The notes below the pieces were generated by a model. It was not told where the DNA came from and made no database searches. It worked only from the letters and a program-made list of their open reading frames with translations. Below are positions 7,201-14,504 of a DNA stretch of 15,844 nucleotides, one piece after another (within the stretch, counting starts at the first letter, position 1; each line of letters begins with the position of its first letter). Source of the DNA: Planctomycetales bacterium (GTDB lineage: Bacteria; Planctomycetota; Phycisphaerae; SM23-33); the NCBI GenBank assembly GCA_030592655.1, contig JAUVIQ010000045.1:1-15844 (forward strand), written 5' to 3'. The translations under genes and the position numbers were made by a program.

Positions 7201-10200
7201 GCGACGACGAAAAAGCCGGCTGGGGATAAGACGAAAATTCCATCCAAACCCCCTGTCGTAATCGCTATAGACAAGGCATCCAACTCGCTGATAATTTCGG
7301 CATCGCGGGCGGAACTGGAAAACATCGACATGCTGATCTGGCGGTTGACGCTCTACGAATCGACCGACGAGACGAAGATGAAGGTATTCAAAATCAAGAA
7401 CGCCGATCCGACCTTCATCGCCAAAACACTCAACGCGCTTATCAACCCGAAGTCGGCAGCCCGCGCGCGCCGTCCGGCTCCGAAGAAGGGCACGAAGCCG
7501 CCGCCGGCAATGGCGACCCCCATTAAACAGACCGTTACCATCGTCGCCGACGTGCGGACCCGGAGCATCATAGTCCGCGCAAAGCAAGCGGAAATCGACC
7601 TGATTGAAACGCTCATCAAGCAGTTGGACTCCGCTCCGGAAGTTATTTCGGTAGTCCGCGTCTTTCCCCTGAAGAACACCGATGCCGTCGAGGTCGCCGC
7701 CAATCTGCGCGAGATGTTCGGGCTGGTCGGCGGCGCGGTCAAAGGCGCCAAGGACCCCAAAACCAAAAAACTCATCCGGAGTATGCCGGAGATACGCAAA
7801 GGCGCCGCCTTCTCCCAGGCCGACGCCGGAGCCACAATCACCGCCAACAGGACGACCAACTCGGTAATCGTAGCGGCCCCTGCCGAAGCGATGGAACTTG
7901 CGGCAAGGTTGATTGAAGAACTCGACCAGGCCCCCGCTGCCGGCGCAACGGAAGTGAGGATGTTCAAGATTAAAAACGCCGACGTAACAGAAGTAGCCGA
8001 AACCATCAGTCGCCTCTTCGCCGGTAAGCGCGGCGCGGTACGGCGCCCCGGTCGCAGAGGACAAGCCGCCGATAAAGGCGTAATCGTAACGGCGAACGAA
8101 CGTCGGCGGATAGTGATCGTATCGGCCCGCGCCGATGAGATGCCCCTGGTTGAAAAGGTGATAACCGAACTCGACGTCGTTGAAATCGCCCGCGCAACCG
8201 TCGTAAAAGTCTATCGCCTGGATCACACCGACGCCCGCTCGGTATCCAGGGCGCTGACGGCGACGCTGGCGAAGTCCGCCACAGGACAACCCGCCGCGGC
8301 GGGTATCAGGATCGCCGCCGACAGATCCGGTAACGCCATCATCGTCCGGGCCGGACAGGACCAGCACAAACGAATCGCCGAACTCATCACCGAACTCGAC
8401 CAGGCGCCCCGGGCTGAACCGGCTTTCGTTACTATCAAACTGGAACGCGCCGACGCTGCCGACGTGGTTACTTCGCTGAGGCAAATGCTCCGGTCGTGGG
8501 GCAAAAGGCGAAACCAGGTCCGCCCAACCGTCGCGTTCGACCAGGCCACTAATACGCTGATGATCTCCGGGTTGAAGAAGGACATTGAAAAAATCACGGA
8601 AATGGTCAAGCGGATCGACAAAACAAGCCCGACCCGCCCCAATCTTCACCTGATCCAGTTGCAGAACGCCGATCCTGAGGACGTTCTCAAGGCCATTGAG
8701 CAGATATTCGGCGGCGGTAGCGTTAATGGTGCTGCGCCCGTACGTCGAAACCGACCGGGAACCGGTAACAGGAAGACGAACCCCCGCAAAGGTTCGTCGC
8801 CTCACGCGACTGCCCTTCCCGGTCAGCGGGCGCTTCTGGTAAGCGCTTCGGACGAGGACTGGGAGACTATCCGCAAGGTCATCGCCTCGCTCGACGAAGC
8901 CGCCGCAAAGGTCAAACGCCTGGTAAAGATATTCCCGCTGCACAACGCCGCCAACAGTCGAGTGGCAGCGGCGCTGAACAGGATGTATCGAGTATCCGCC
9001 AGGAGCGGTCGCCCCGAAGACGTCGTATCGGTCGTTCCGATGTCGGGAAGCAACGCCGTCGTCGTAACTGCCACAAAGGACAAGATGGACGAGGTCGCCT
9101 CGCTGATAAAACAACTGGACGACGCCAAAATCGCCGGAAAGATGCAATTTCAACTCTTCCGCCTGACCAACACGGGCGTATCGAGGATACTCCCTGTGCT
9201 GCGCCAGATGATCCGTCCGCTCCAGCAGGCCCGCCCGGGTCAACCAATCAATATATCCGCCGACCAGCGCGCCAACGCGATTATCGTTACCACGCACGCG
9301 CCCGTAATGGACGAGATCGAGCGGATCATTAATCTTCTCGACAAGGCCACGCCGTTCAAGACGGCGGAGGTGGCGATTTTCCCGTTGACCAACGCCAACG
9401 CCCCGGCCCTGGCGGCTGTGCTGATGGACATCCTCACCCCCGGAACGGCAAGGGTTCGCACACCCGAAGCCAGGGCGCTTCAGGAACAGGTCCGCCTGCT
9501 CCGTATGCGAAAGGGCAACGAGGCGCTTCCGCCGCTGGACCTGTCAAAACCTATCAAGATCAGTTCCGACCCCGCCCGAATGGGCCAGGACGGTTCCAAC
9601 AGCCTGATCGTCTCTTCGACTCCGGAAAACGTCAAGGCGATGGGCGAGATTATCGCCCTGCTGGACACGATGCCGATAGCGGCAGGGGTCAAACTCAAGA
9701 TGATTCATCTGACCAACTCCGACGCCATCAGCGTGATGACGCTTCTGCGAAGCATTTTCACCCAGGGTCCGCGTCTTGCGGGCAGGCCTGGAACACCGGT
9801 CGCCGGAAAGGCCAGACCTGAAACTCTTACCGGAAAGGCGCTGACAGGCGTGCTGAACATAACCGCCGACGCGCGGACAAATACGCTCATCCTGGCGGGA
9901 AGCGCCGAGACGCTGACCCTGGCGATGCTGATAGTCAAAGACCTCGACCGCAAACCTCCGAGCCGGTTCACGCAGGTCAAACTCTTCAAACTCGCCCACG
10001 CCGACGCGGCGCGTCTGGCCAGGCTTATTCGCGCGGTCTTCGCCGAGAGTCCTTCGGGCGTCCCCGGCGTAGCAGGCGCTCGGGCGTACGTTACGAAACT
10101 GCGAATGCTCCGCGAGAAAAAACTGCCCGTCCAGTCCGACGTAGCCCGCTCGCACCCGACAATGGTCGTCCAGGCGGAACCATCGGCCAACATTCTCATC

Positions 10201-13200
10201 GTCGCTGCCCGCAACGACCTGATCCCCATCGTCGCCGAGATGGTCGCCACGATGGACATACCCGGCGCGGGCGCGATGAACATCGTGCGGATTTACCCGC
10301 TCAAGAACGCCGACGCGACACGAACCGCCGCTGTCATTGGGGGACTCTACACCGGACCCAACGCTCGCCTTATCAGGGCGGAAGACCGCCCCACTATCAC
10401 CGTCGATACGCGAACAAATTCGCTGATAGTCGCGTCCTCGGACAAGACGTTCGCGATGATCGATTCGCTCATGAGAAAACTGGACGCCAAGTTGCCCGTC
10501 GAACTCCGCGACATACGCCTGCTGCCTCTGAAAAACGCAGATGCCGCATCGCTAGCGACGAGTTTGCAAAAGATGATGGACGCCCGCGTGAAGCGCCAGC
10601 AATCACTCGGCGTCGGCGACGCCGAAGCCCTGCAAATGCTCATCATCCACGACGCGAGAAGCAACTGCCTCATCGTCGGAGGCTCGGCGGAAGGGTTCAA
10701 ACTCGTGGCCGATCTGGCGAAGCAACTGGATTCAGCCGCTCCGGCATTGAGCGGGAAGATACAGTTGATCACACTGAAAAACGCCAACGCCGGAACGCTC
10801 AGCACGACGCTCAATAACCTGTTCACCCAACGATACCAAGCCGCCCGCACGCCTGAAATTCGCCGTCAGAAACCCATCATCGCAGCCGACCTGCGAACCA
10901 ACATGCTGATGGTGGCTGCCAATCAGGACGACAGCCGAATTATCGCGTCGCTGGTGGGCAAACTGGACGCCAAGCCGGTAAGCCCCGCCGTAAAACTTGC
11001 GGTTATCGCACTGAAGTACAACGACGCCGGAACCGTCGGTCCGATGATCCAGCAGGTATTCGCCGACCGTCTAAAGGCGATGACCCCTGCCGGTCAGCAG
11101 GCATCGCCGCAGGACGTTGTGTCGGTCGCCGCCGACGCGCTGGGTAACGCGTTGATTATCTCTGCCAGTAAGGAGAACCTGCAACTCGTCCGTTCACTCG
11201 TTGCGAAGGTGGACCTCGCCCCGCCGACGGAGACCGGCGTCGTCAGGATTTATCAACTCAAGCACTCCGACGCCCAGCGCGTCAGCCAGATGCTCGGTGC
11301 GCTGGTGCAGAAGGGTCTATACAAGCCCGGCCTCGTGGGGGCCGCCGACAACGCCATCGCCAAAGCGAGGGAAAAGGTTTCCATCGCCGCCGACGCCCGG
11401 ACCAACGTGCTGATAGTCTCGGCCAGTCGGGAAAATTTCGCCGTTATCGAGCAGATTCTCAAAAAGGTTGATACAAAGGAAGGGTGGGGACTGGCCGGAG
11501 CCGTTAAGGTCTATCTCCTCAAGCACGCCGACGCCGCCCGCTTGGGTCCGACACTCCAGCAGATGTTCGACCGCAAGCGCACCGCCGAAGCCGCTACCGG
11601 CGGTCAGCCCAGATCGCTTCCGGTGGTCATTATCCCCGACGAGCGGACCAATTCGCTTCTGGTCGCTGCCGGGCGTGAAAACGCCGTGGCAATGGACGCG
11701 CTGGTTGCCAGGCTGGACATCGCCGAGGTTGCGCCGACTTACGATTTCCGCGTGTTCTATCTGAAGGAGGCCTCGGCAGCGGCGCTGCAACCGACGCTGA
11801 AGCAACTTTTCGCCCAGCGTGCGACTCGCGGACCCGCAGCAACAGCCGTTACCATAATCGCCGATCCGAAAACGAACTCGCTTATCGTCGGAGCGGCAAA
11901 GGACGAATTGGCCATAGCAGCCGGTCTTATCGCCCGCCTGGACAAACCCGCCCCGGCGGCAGGACAGGCCTTCAAGGCTTTCTCGATTATTAAGGCCGAC
12001 GCGGCAGAACTGGCGAAGACCCTCAAGCAACTCTACGAAGACACCAAGCCGACCGACGGCGCTATCGGAATGGCGATAACCGTAGATGAGCGGTCAAATA
12101 CGATTCTCGTCGCTGCCGCCAAGGCCGATATGAAAAACATCGCCGAGATGGTCAAAAAACTCGACACCGCCCCGGTAACCGACGTAACGGAGATACGAAT
12201 TTTCACGCTCCGGCACGCCGACGCGGCACAACTCGCGACGATCCTCACCGATGCGCTGACCAACAAGCCCAAGCCGATGGCTACAGTCTCGCCCAACCGC
12301 GCGACGCTGCTTCGGTTCATCGCCAATACACCTGAAGGCAAAAAACTGATGTCGTCGGCCTTGAAAGAAGGCGTGATGATTACCGCCGTGCCGCGAACCA
12401 ACTCACTTCTGGTCCAGGCGCCCGTTGAGACGATGCCGCTATTGGCTAAATTGATTAAGGCGCTGGACAATACCGACCCGCGAATGGCCGAAATCCGCGT
12501 CTTCACGCTGACCAACGCCGACGCGACGCAAATGGCCCGCGTGCTGACCGAACTGTTCCGCCTCCAGCAGACTTCCGCCGACCGTAAGGCTGCGAGATAC
12601 ACGATGCCGGTTTCCGCCGGCGCGAAAAAGGCCACCGCCGCTACGCTCGGATCGGCAGAGCAGACCGCACTGACCATCACCGTTGATCAGCGGACCAACT
12701 CGCTACTGGTCGGCGGGACGAGGGAATACATCTCACTGGTCGGGCGGGTCATCAGCCAACTGGACGCCTCGCCGGCAGAAGACAGGCATACGCTGGTCTA
12801 TCGTCTCCGAAACGCACAGGCAGTCGATATCGAAAGGGCGCTGACGTCCTTCCTCGACCAGGAGCGCAGGCGGGTAGTCGCCACACTCGGCTCCGACGCC
12901 GTCGGAGCGGCAAAGGCGCTACTGGCGAGAGAAGTCGCCGTAGTGGCTGAAGCCACCTCCAACACGCTGCTTATCTCCGGTTCGCCCCGATTCTTCAAGA
13001 CCGTTACCGCTATGATCCGCGAACTGGACCAGCCGCCGCCACAGGTACTGATTCAGGTGCTGCTGGTCGAGGTATCGCTCGACGATACAATCGACTTCGG
13101 CGTGCAGTGGTCGCACCTGGGCAAACCGAGCGGCAACAAGCGAACCAGGTCGCAGACAGAGTTCGGTATCACCGCCGGGGCGACAGGATTCACCTTCAGC

Positions 13201-13986
13201 CTCACCGGCGGAGACCTCGACCTGCTTCTGCGAGCATTGCAGACGCAGGGACGGGCGGAACTCCTCTCGCGCCCGCAAATCCTCGCTTCCGACAACCAGG
13301 AAGCGCAGATTAACATCGGTCAGCGAGTCCCGTTTATCACCGCATCGCGCATTACAGAGTCCGGTCTCACGCTGAACACCATCCAGTACGAACCGATCGG
13401 AATCATCCTCAACGTTACTCCGCACATCAACCCGGACGGATTCGTCACAATGGAAGTCAACCCGGAAATCTCGTCGCTGAGCACTTCTTCGATTCAGATA
13501 AGCGAGAACGTCAACGCCATCATCGTCAACAACCGATCCGCCAACACCACCGTTACGGTCCAGGACGGGCATACTATCGTCATCGGCGGGATGATTATCG
13601 GCAGAGACGAAAAACGCGAAGAAAAAATCCCGTTCCTCGGCGATATCCCCATCCTGGGGCACCTCTTCAAGAACACCCGCCATATTAAGGAAAAAATCGA
13701 GTTGCTGATTGTTCTCACCCCACGCATACTGCGAACACCGTCTGAAGCCGACGTACTGACAGGACAGATGATCAGAAGGCTCCCCGCGAAAACTATCCAC
13801 ACGGATGAATCCTTCGGCGGCTTGCTGAACCCCCTGCGAGATTTTTCGCCCACGGAGATCAAGCGGATTAAAGATGCTGCGATTATAAGACGGTTTCGCA
13901 ATGAACCGGTCATTATTCCAATGACCCCTACCGACGAAAAGAAAGATAAATCGCACAAAAACTGGACAAACGGGAAAGATATATGA
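4246..13986 (+). CDS. gspD: Giant GspD/PilQ-family secretin with 32 tandem N1-type domains (about 3,246 aa)
   Basis: This is an outer-membrane secretin, the channel of a type II secretion or type IV pilus-like machine. Residues 1 to about 25 are a signal peptide (VVTLVLLLASAAVG, cleavage near AVG/ET). A Thr/Pro/Lys-rich spacer leads to an N0-like domain (about 61-140; FEGETYRDVVRFIS ... YLKLVPL). About 164-2930 holds 32 N1-type beta-alpha-beta-beta-alpha units, each with a pattern close to VRIFPLKNADA ... ITIVADERTNSLIVSA ... LIKQLD. Residues from about 2932 form the gate: QVLIQVLLVEV, LLSRPQILASDNQEAQINIG, VPFI, VTVQDGHTIVIGGMI and IPFLGDIPILGHLF, the last two together matching the secretin signature. 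A tail of about 85 residues follows. Usual GspD proteins are 650-750 aa with three N1-type domains, so this one is four to five times normal length through N-domain expansion. The frame is unbroken. Few cysteines are visible (three noticed, in repeats 1, 2 and 23). The alternative start is 4228 (3,252 aa). Confidence 0.95.
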   Translation: MFVQQRIEAALVVTLVLLLASAAVGETTTAPADTTKPEAAIKPALKTAPPSVKPTQVEPANIRFQFEGETYRDVVRFISRAAGKPILGDLKAIEGTLTYFDAKPYTYSEAIGIVNQFLQLRGFTLMETNRYLKLVPLKEVARQGDLPVVHAGGDTEPRRRGDQIVTTIIPLHYIDAADIIDVIKPMVHSFGTVSTMGKGKGKGKGVIITDCIGNIRRIQRLLSAIDKGSLAEQQLKYYRLKTAPASDVANLIKQLFAAPKKPTGTQRRFVWSRERRRLVPTPQPAAEAPDTPVTVVADARSNTVIVICSPYKQAIIAELIARVDVAKPEDAETSIIRVVKLKNAKAADLARTILATVGTKIITTTHPKTKKTMTQKVPLAQVMADVATNRLVISAAPDVMKKIDGIITEIDSDAVHAGTVRIFALKHARAEQIAPTLQRIFGPKQGRGRPAKPTTFPITIVADKRTNSLIVSAIADDFAKVERMLASLDVKPADEAKIQIRSYALTKANAKEAARSLSRLFAAHKGPKTEPQPRFEAESKSNQLIVAATAEQFETIGKLIKQMQTVTKMTLQMRIFRLKHARAEEIAQVLEKILQPKKEQIRDWWGNVVGQPGESKVRIATQKKANAVIIQGSPEVIAFAEQIIKQFDTETVSDVVIEIVPLVKAEAVSLAKTVNQALAEDVKQDDRPWWEQPPKRDKPVVERAVVIPESNSNSLLVRGPKAEVAKAVALIKRLDAGGAGTGTQVRVFAVRHAEVGRISKTIEVLFKQIVSQQRRRGRQNRDAPAPSSFSIAADERTSSLIVSTSPANFTVVEALLKQLDVKENVAMRQMQYIPLLHADAFDLARKIDAMFADRKRVDQPLIEADIQGNGLTIVAKEADLQAIETIIAKADDAAKENYIQVRVFTLSPEIQAERMAEILKNVYEQVSGNEVKITDKIPTSGTESDSKDLFMLETPADPPAIGKVEPPVVNKVEPATKPATTQPSGATTKKPAGDKTKIPSKPPVVIAIDKASNSLIISASRAELENIDMLIWRLTLYESTDETKMKVFKIKNADPTFIAKTLNALINPKSAARARRPAPKKGTKPPPAMATPIKQTVTIVADVRTRSIIVRAKQAEIDLIETLIKQLDSAPEVISVVRVFPLKNTDAVEVAANLREMFGLVGGAVKGAKDPKTKKLIRSMPEIRKGAAFSQADAGATITANRTTNSVIVAAPAEAMELAARLIEELDQAPAAGATEVRMFKIKNADVTEVAETISRLFAGKRGAVRRPGRRGQAADKGVIVTANERRRIVIVSARADEMPLVEKVITELDVVEIARATVVKVYRLDHTDARSVSRALTATLAKSATGQPAAAGIRIAADRSGNAIIVRAGQDQHKRIAELITELDQAPRAEPAFVTIKLERADAADVVTSLRQMLRSWGKRRNQVRPTVAFDQATNTLMISGLKKDIEKITEMVKRIDKTSPTRPNLHLIQLQNADPEDVLKAIEQIFGGGSVNGAAPVRRNRPGTGNRKTNPRKGSSPHATALPGQRALLVSASDEDWETIRKVIASLDEAAAKVKRLVKIFPLHNAANSRVAAALNRMYRVSARSGRPEDVVSVVPMSGSNAVVVTATKDKMDEVASLIKQLDDAKIAGKMQFQLFRLTNTGVSRILPVLRQMIRPLQQARPGQPINISADQRANAIIVTTHAPVMDEIERIINLLDKATPFKTAEVAIFPLTNANAPALAAVLMDILTPGTARVRTPEARALQEQVRLLRMRKGNEALPPLDLSKPIKISSDPARMGQDGSNSLIVSSTPENVKAMGEIIALLDTMPIAAGVKLKMIHLTNSDAISVMTLLRSIFTQGPRLAGRPGTPVAGKARPETLTGKALTGVLNITADARTNTLILAGSAETLTLAMLIVKDLDRKPPSRFTQVKLFKLAHADAARLARLIRAVFAESPSGVPGVAGARAYVTKLRMLREKKLPVQSDVARSHPTMVVQAEPSANILIVAARNDLIPIVAEMVATMDIPGAGAMNIVRIYPLKNADATRTAAVIGGLYTGPNARLIRAEDRPTITVDTRTNSLIVASSDKTFAMIDSLMRKLDAKLPVELRDIRLLPLKNADAASLATSLQKMMDARVKRQQSLGVGDAEALQMLIIHDARSNCLIVGGSAEGFKLVADLAKQLDSAAPALSGKIQLITLKNANAGTLSTTLNNLFTQRYQAARTPEIRRQKPIIAADLRTNMLMVAANQDDSRIIASLVGKLDAKPVSPAVKLAVIALKYNDAGTVGPMIQQVFADRLKAMTPAGQQASPQDVVSVAADALGNALIISASKENLQLVRSLVAKVDLAPPTETGVVRIYQLKHSDAQRVSQMLGALVQKGLYKPGLVGAADNAIAKAREKVSIAADARTNVLIVSASRENFAVIEQILKKVDTKEGWGLAGAVKVYLLKHADAARLGPTLQQMFDRKRTAEAATGGQPRSLPVVIIPDERTNSLLVAAGRENAVAMDALVARLDIAEVAPTYDFRVFYLKEASAAALQPTLKQLFAQRATRGPAATAVTIIADPKTNSLIVGAAKDELAIAAGLIARLDKPAPAAGQAFKAFSIIKADAAELAKTLKQLYEDTKPTDGAIGMAITVDERSNTILVAAAKADMKNIAEMVKKLDTAPVTDVTEIRIFTLRHADAAQLATILTDALTNKPKPMATVSPNRATLLRFIANTPEGKKLMSSALKEGVMITAVPRTNSLLVQAPVETMPLLAKLIKALDNTDPRMAEIRVFTLTNADATQMARVLTELFRLQQTSADRKAARYTMPVSAGAKKATAATLGSAEQTALTITVDQRTNSLLVGGTREYISLVGRVISQLDASPAEDRHTLVYRLRNAQAVDIERALTSFLDQERRRVVATLGSDAVGAAKALLAREVAVVAEATSNTLLISGSPRFFKTVTAMIRELDQPPPQVLIQVLLVEVSLDDTIDFGVQWSHLGKPSGNKRTRSQTEFGITAGATGFTFSLTGGDLDLLLRALQTQGRAELLSRPQILASDNQEAQINIGQRVPFITASRITESGLTLNTIQYEPIGIILNVTPHINPDGFVTMEVNPEISSLSTSSIQISENVNAIIVNNRSANTTVTVQDGHTIVIGGMIIGRDEKREEKIPFLGDIPILGHLFKNTRHIKEKIELLIVLTPRILRTPSEADVLTGQMIRRLPAKTIHTDESFGGLLNPLRDFSPTEIKRIKDAAIIRRFRNEPVIIPMTPTDEKKDKSHKNWTNGKDI
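4426..4662 (+). other. N0-like (secretin/TonB short N-terminal) domain of the giant secretin
   Basis: The encoded segment runs from IRFQFEGETYRDVVRFIS to RYLKLVPL. The order 'strand, helix beginning YRDVVRFI, strand, helix EAIGIVNQFL, strand GFTLMETNRYLKLVP' is the usual N0 layout of GspD/PilQ, where N0 docks on the GspC/PilP homology region. The gene just upstream encodes such a region, which fits. Confidence 0.75.
4834..4857 (+). repeat. In-frame hexanucleotide repeat GGAAA(A/G) x4 encoding a Gly-Lys run
   Basis: Four consecutive 6-base units (GGAAAA, GGAAAG, GGAAAG, GGAAAA) encode GKGKGKGK. They fall in the loop between the first helix and second strand of N1-type unit 1 of the secretin. 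Because the unit is a multiple of three, copy-number change would alter loop length without breaking the frame. Confidence 0.75.
7048..7257 (+). other. Long Pro/Thr/Lys-rich linker inside N1-type unit 10
   Basis: About 70 codons between the first helix and the second strand of unit 10 are low in complexity and rich in Pro, Thr, Lys and Asp/Glu, with a near-duplicated phrase (GKVEPPVV / NKVEPATK). Its composition resembles the spacer after the signal peptide. It is by far the largest insertion in the array and is likely disordered. Confidence 0.7.
13039..13722 (+). other. Secretin gate / beta-barrel domain
   Basis: The segment begins at QVLIQVLLVEV just after the last N1-type unit and ends near LIVLTPRIL. 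It contains SRPQILASDNQEAQINIG, VPFI, the glycine-containing GGMIIGR and the IPFLGDIPILGHLF motif. These are the conserved landmarks of the outer-membrane double barrel and periplasmic gate in GspD/PilQ secretins. Nothing in this part looks degenerate, so a working channel is expected. Confidence 0.92.
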
Positions 13987-14483
13987 TCCGCCGAAGCATA
14001 TTTCTGACAACTGTCTTTGCGTCGCTGGCCGGATGCAGTACCGACGGGCATCAGAAGGTCTCGTCCACTCCTCCGCCGCCGGTGGACGAAATCGACCGGA
14101 TATACCTCCAGGTATCCCCGAACGCCGTCAATTGGGACGGTAAGCCCGGGCCGGATGGGCTGGAAGCATGGGTCCATTTATTTCGACTTTCCCAGCCGCT
14201 TCCCGTAACCGTCCGTGGGACCCTCCGGTTCACTATCTACGAAGGCGTCATCAGCGAGAATGACCTGGCATCGGCCAGACCGTTTCACTCGTGGCTCTTC
14301 GACGGTGAGAAACTCAAGTTGCACCAGGTACGCCTGATGGCAGGATGGGGATACGCGATGAGGCTGGGGTGGGGGCGGAACAAGCCGACCACCTCTTCGG
14401 TAACACTTACAGCCCAATATCTTCCGCTGCAAGGCAATCCCGTACACGCAAACCCCATTGCTATACCCATCGGACCAAGATAA
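13983..14483 (+). CDS. Small lipoprotein of unknown family, candidate secretin pilotin or accessory (166 aa)
   Basis: Residues 1-18 are a lipoprotein signal peptide: MIRRS, a hydrophobic stretch, and the lipobox LAGC with the acylated Cys at 18. The next residues (STDGHQ) have Ser rather than Asp at +2, which would send it to the outer membrane under the E. coli rule; that rule is not established for this kind of organism. A Pro-rich spacer leads to a mostly beta, Trp- and Gly-containing domain (VNWDGKPGPDGLEAWVHLF, then GTLRFTIYEG, then GWGYAMRLGWG). I do not recognise the family. It overlaps the secretin stop by ATGA (13983-13986) and has GGGA at 13972-13975 as SD, so it is translationally coupled to the secretin. 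That position suggests a pilotin or channel-associated subunit; this is an inference from context only. Confidence 0.8.
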   Translation: MIRRSIFLTTVFASLAGCSTDGHQKVSSTPPPPVDEIDRIYLQVSPNAVNWDGKPGPDGLEAWVHLFRLSQPLPVTVRGTLRFTIYEGVISENDLASARPFHSWLFDGEKLKLHQVRLMAGWGYAMRLGWGRNKPTTSSVTLTAQYLPLQGNPVHANPIAIPIGPR

Positions 14484-14504
14484 GAAAACACACAGCGGCG
14501 CCTG

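Larger units (their letters stand above)
4741..13035 (+). repeat. Array of 32 tandem secretin N1-type domain repeats (protein-level)
   Basis: By aligning the motif 'hRhFxLKNADAxxLAxxLxxLF ... ITIVADxRTNSLIVxA ... hxxLIxxLD' I place unit starts near 4741, 4948, 5245, 5497, 5734, 5953, 6211, 6472, 6727, 6937, 7372, 7648, 7948, 8197, 8422, 8641, 8917, 9142, 9364, 9688, 9970, 10279, 10507, 10756, 10990, 11239, 11500, 11740, 11968, 12190, 12487 and 12784. Spacing is mostly 69-108 codons, with a core of about 70; unit 10 is stretched to 145 by a linker. Length differences sit almost entirely between the first helix and the second strand. Units are clearly homologous but diverged, with no long identical DNA blocks that I could see. 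Units near the C-terminal end (21-31) stay closest to the consensus. Units 7, 9, 10, 15 and 16 are the most degenerate; unit 16 has a shortened second strand. Confidence 0.9.

Noticed and set aside
7195..9297. 700-codon open frame on the minus strand inside the giant secretin
   Set aside because: It lies wholly antisense to a well-supported coding region, is rich in Arg/Gly/Cys/His without any domain pattern, and reflects the GC-rich codon use of the repeats on the other strand.
4741..13035. Repeat array considered as a DNA-level satellite or CRISPR-like array
   Set aside because: The periodicity is at protein level with variable unit length; there are no short identical DNA repeats with regular spacers.
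4246..13986. Possibility that the giant frame is several fused genes or an assembly duplication artefact
   Set aside because: There is a single signal peptide, a single N0-like domain at the start and a single gate at the end; units are diverged in sequence and loop length, and the frame is unbroken, which does not fit collapsed or duplicated assembly.
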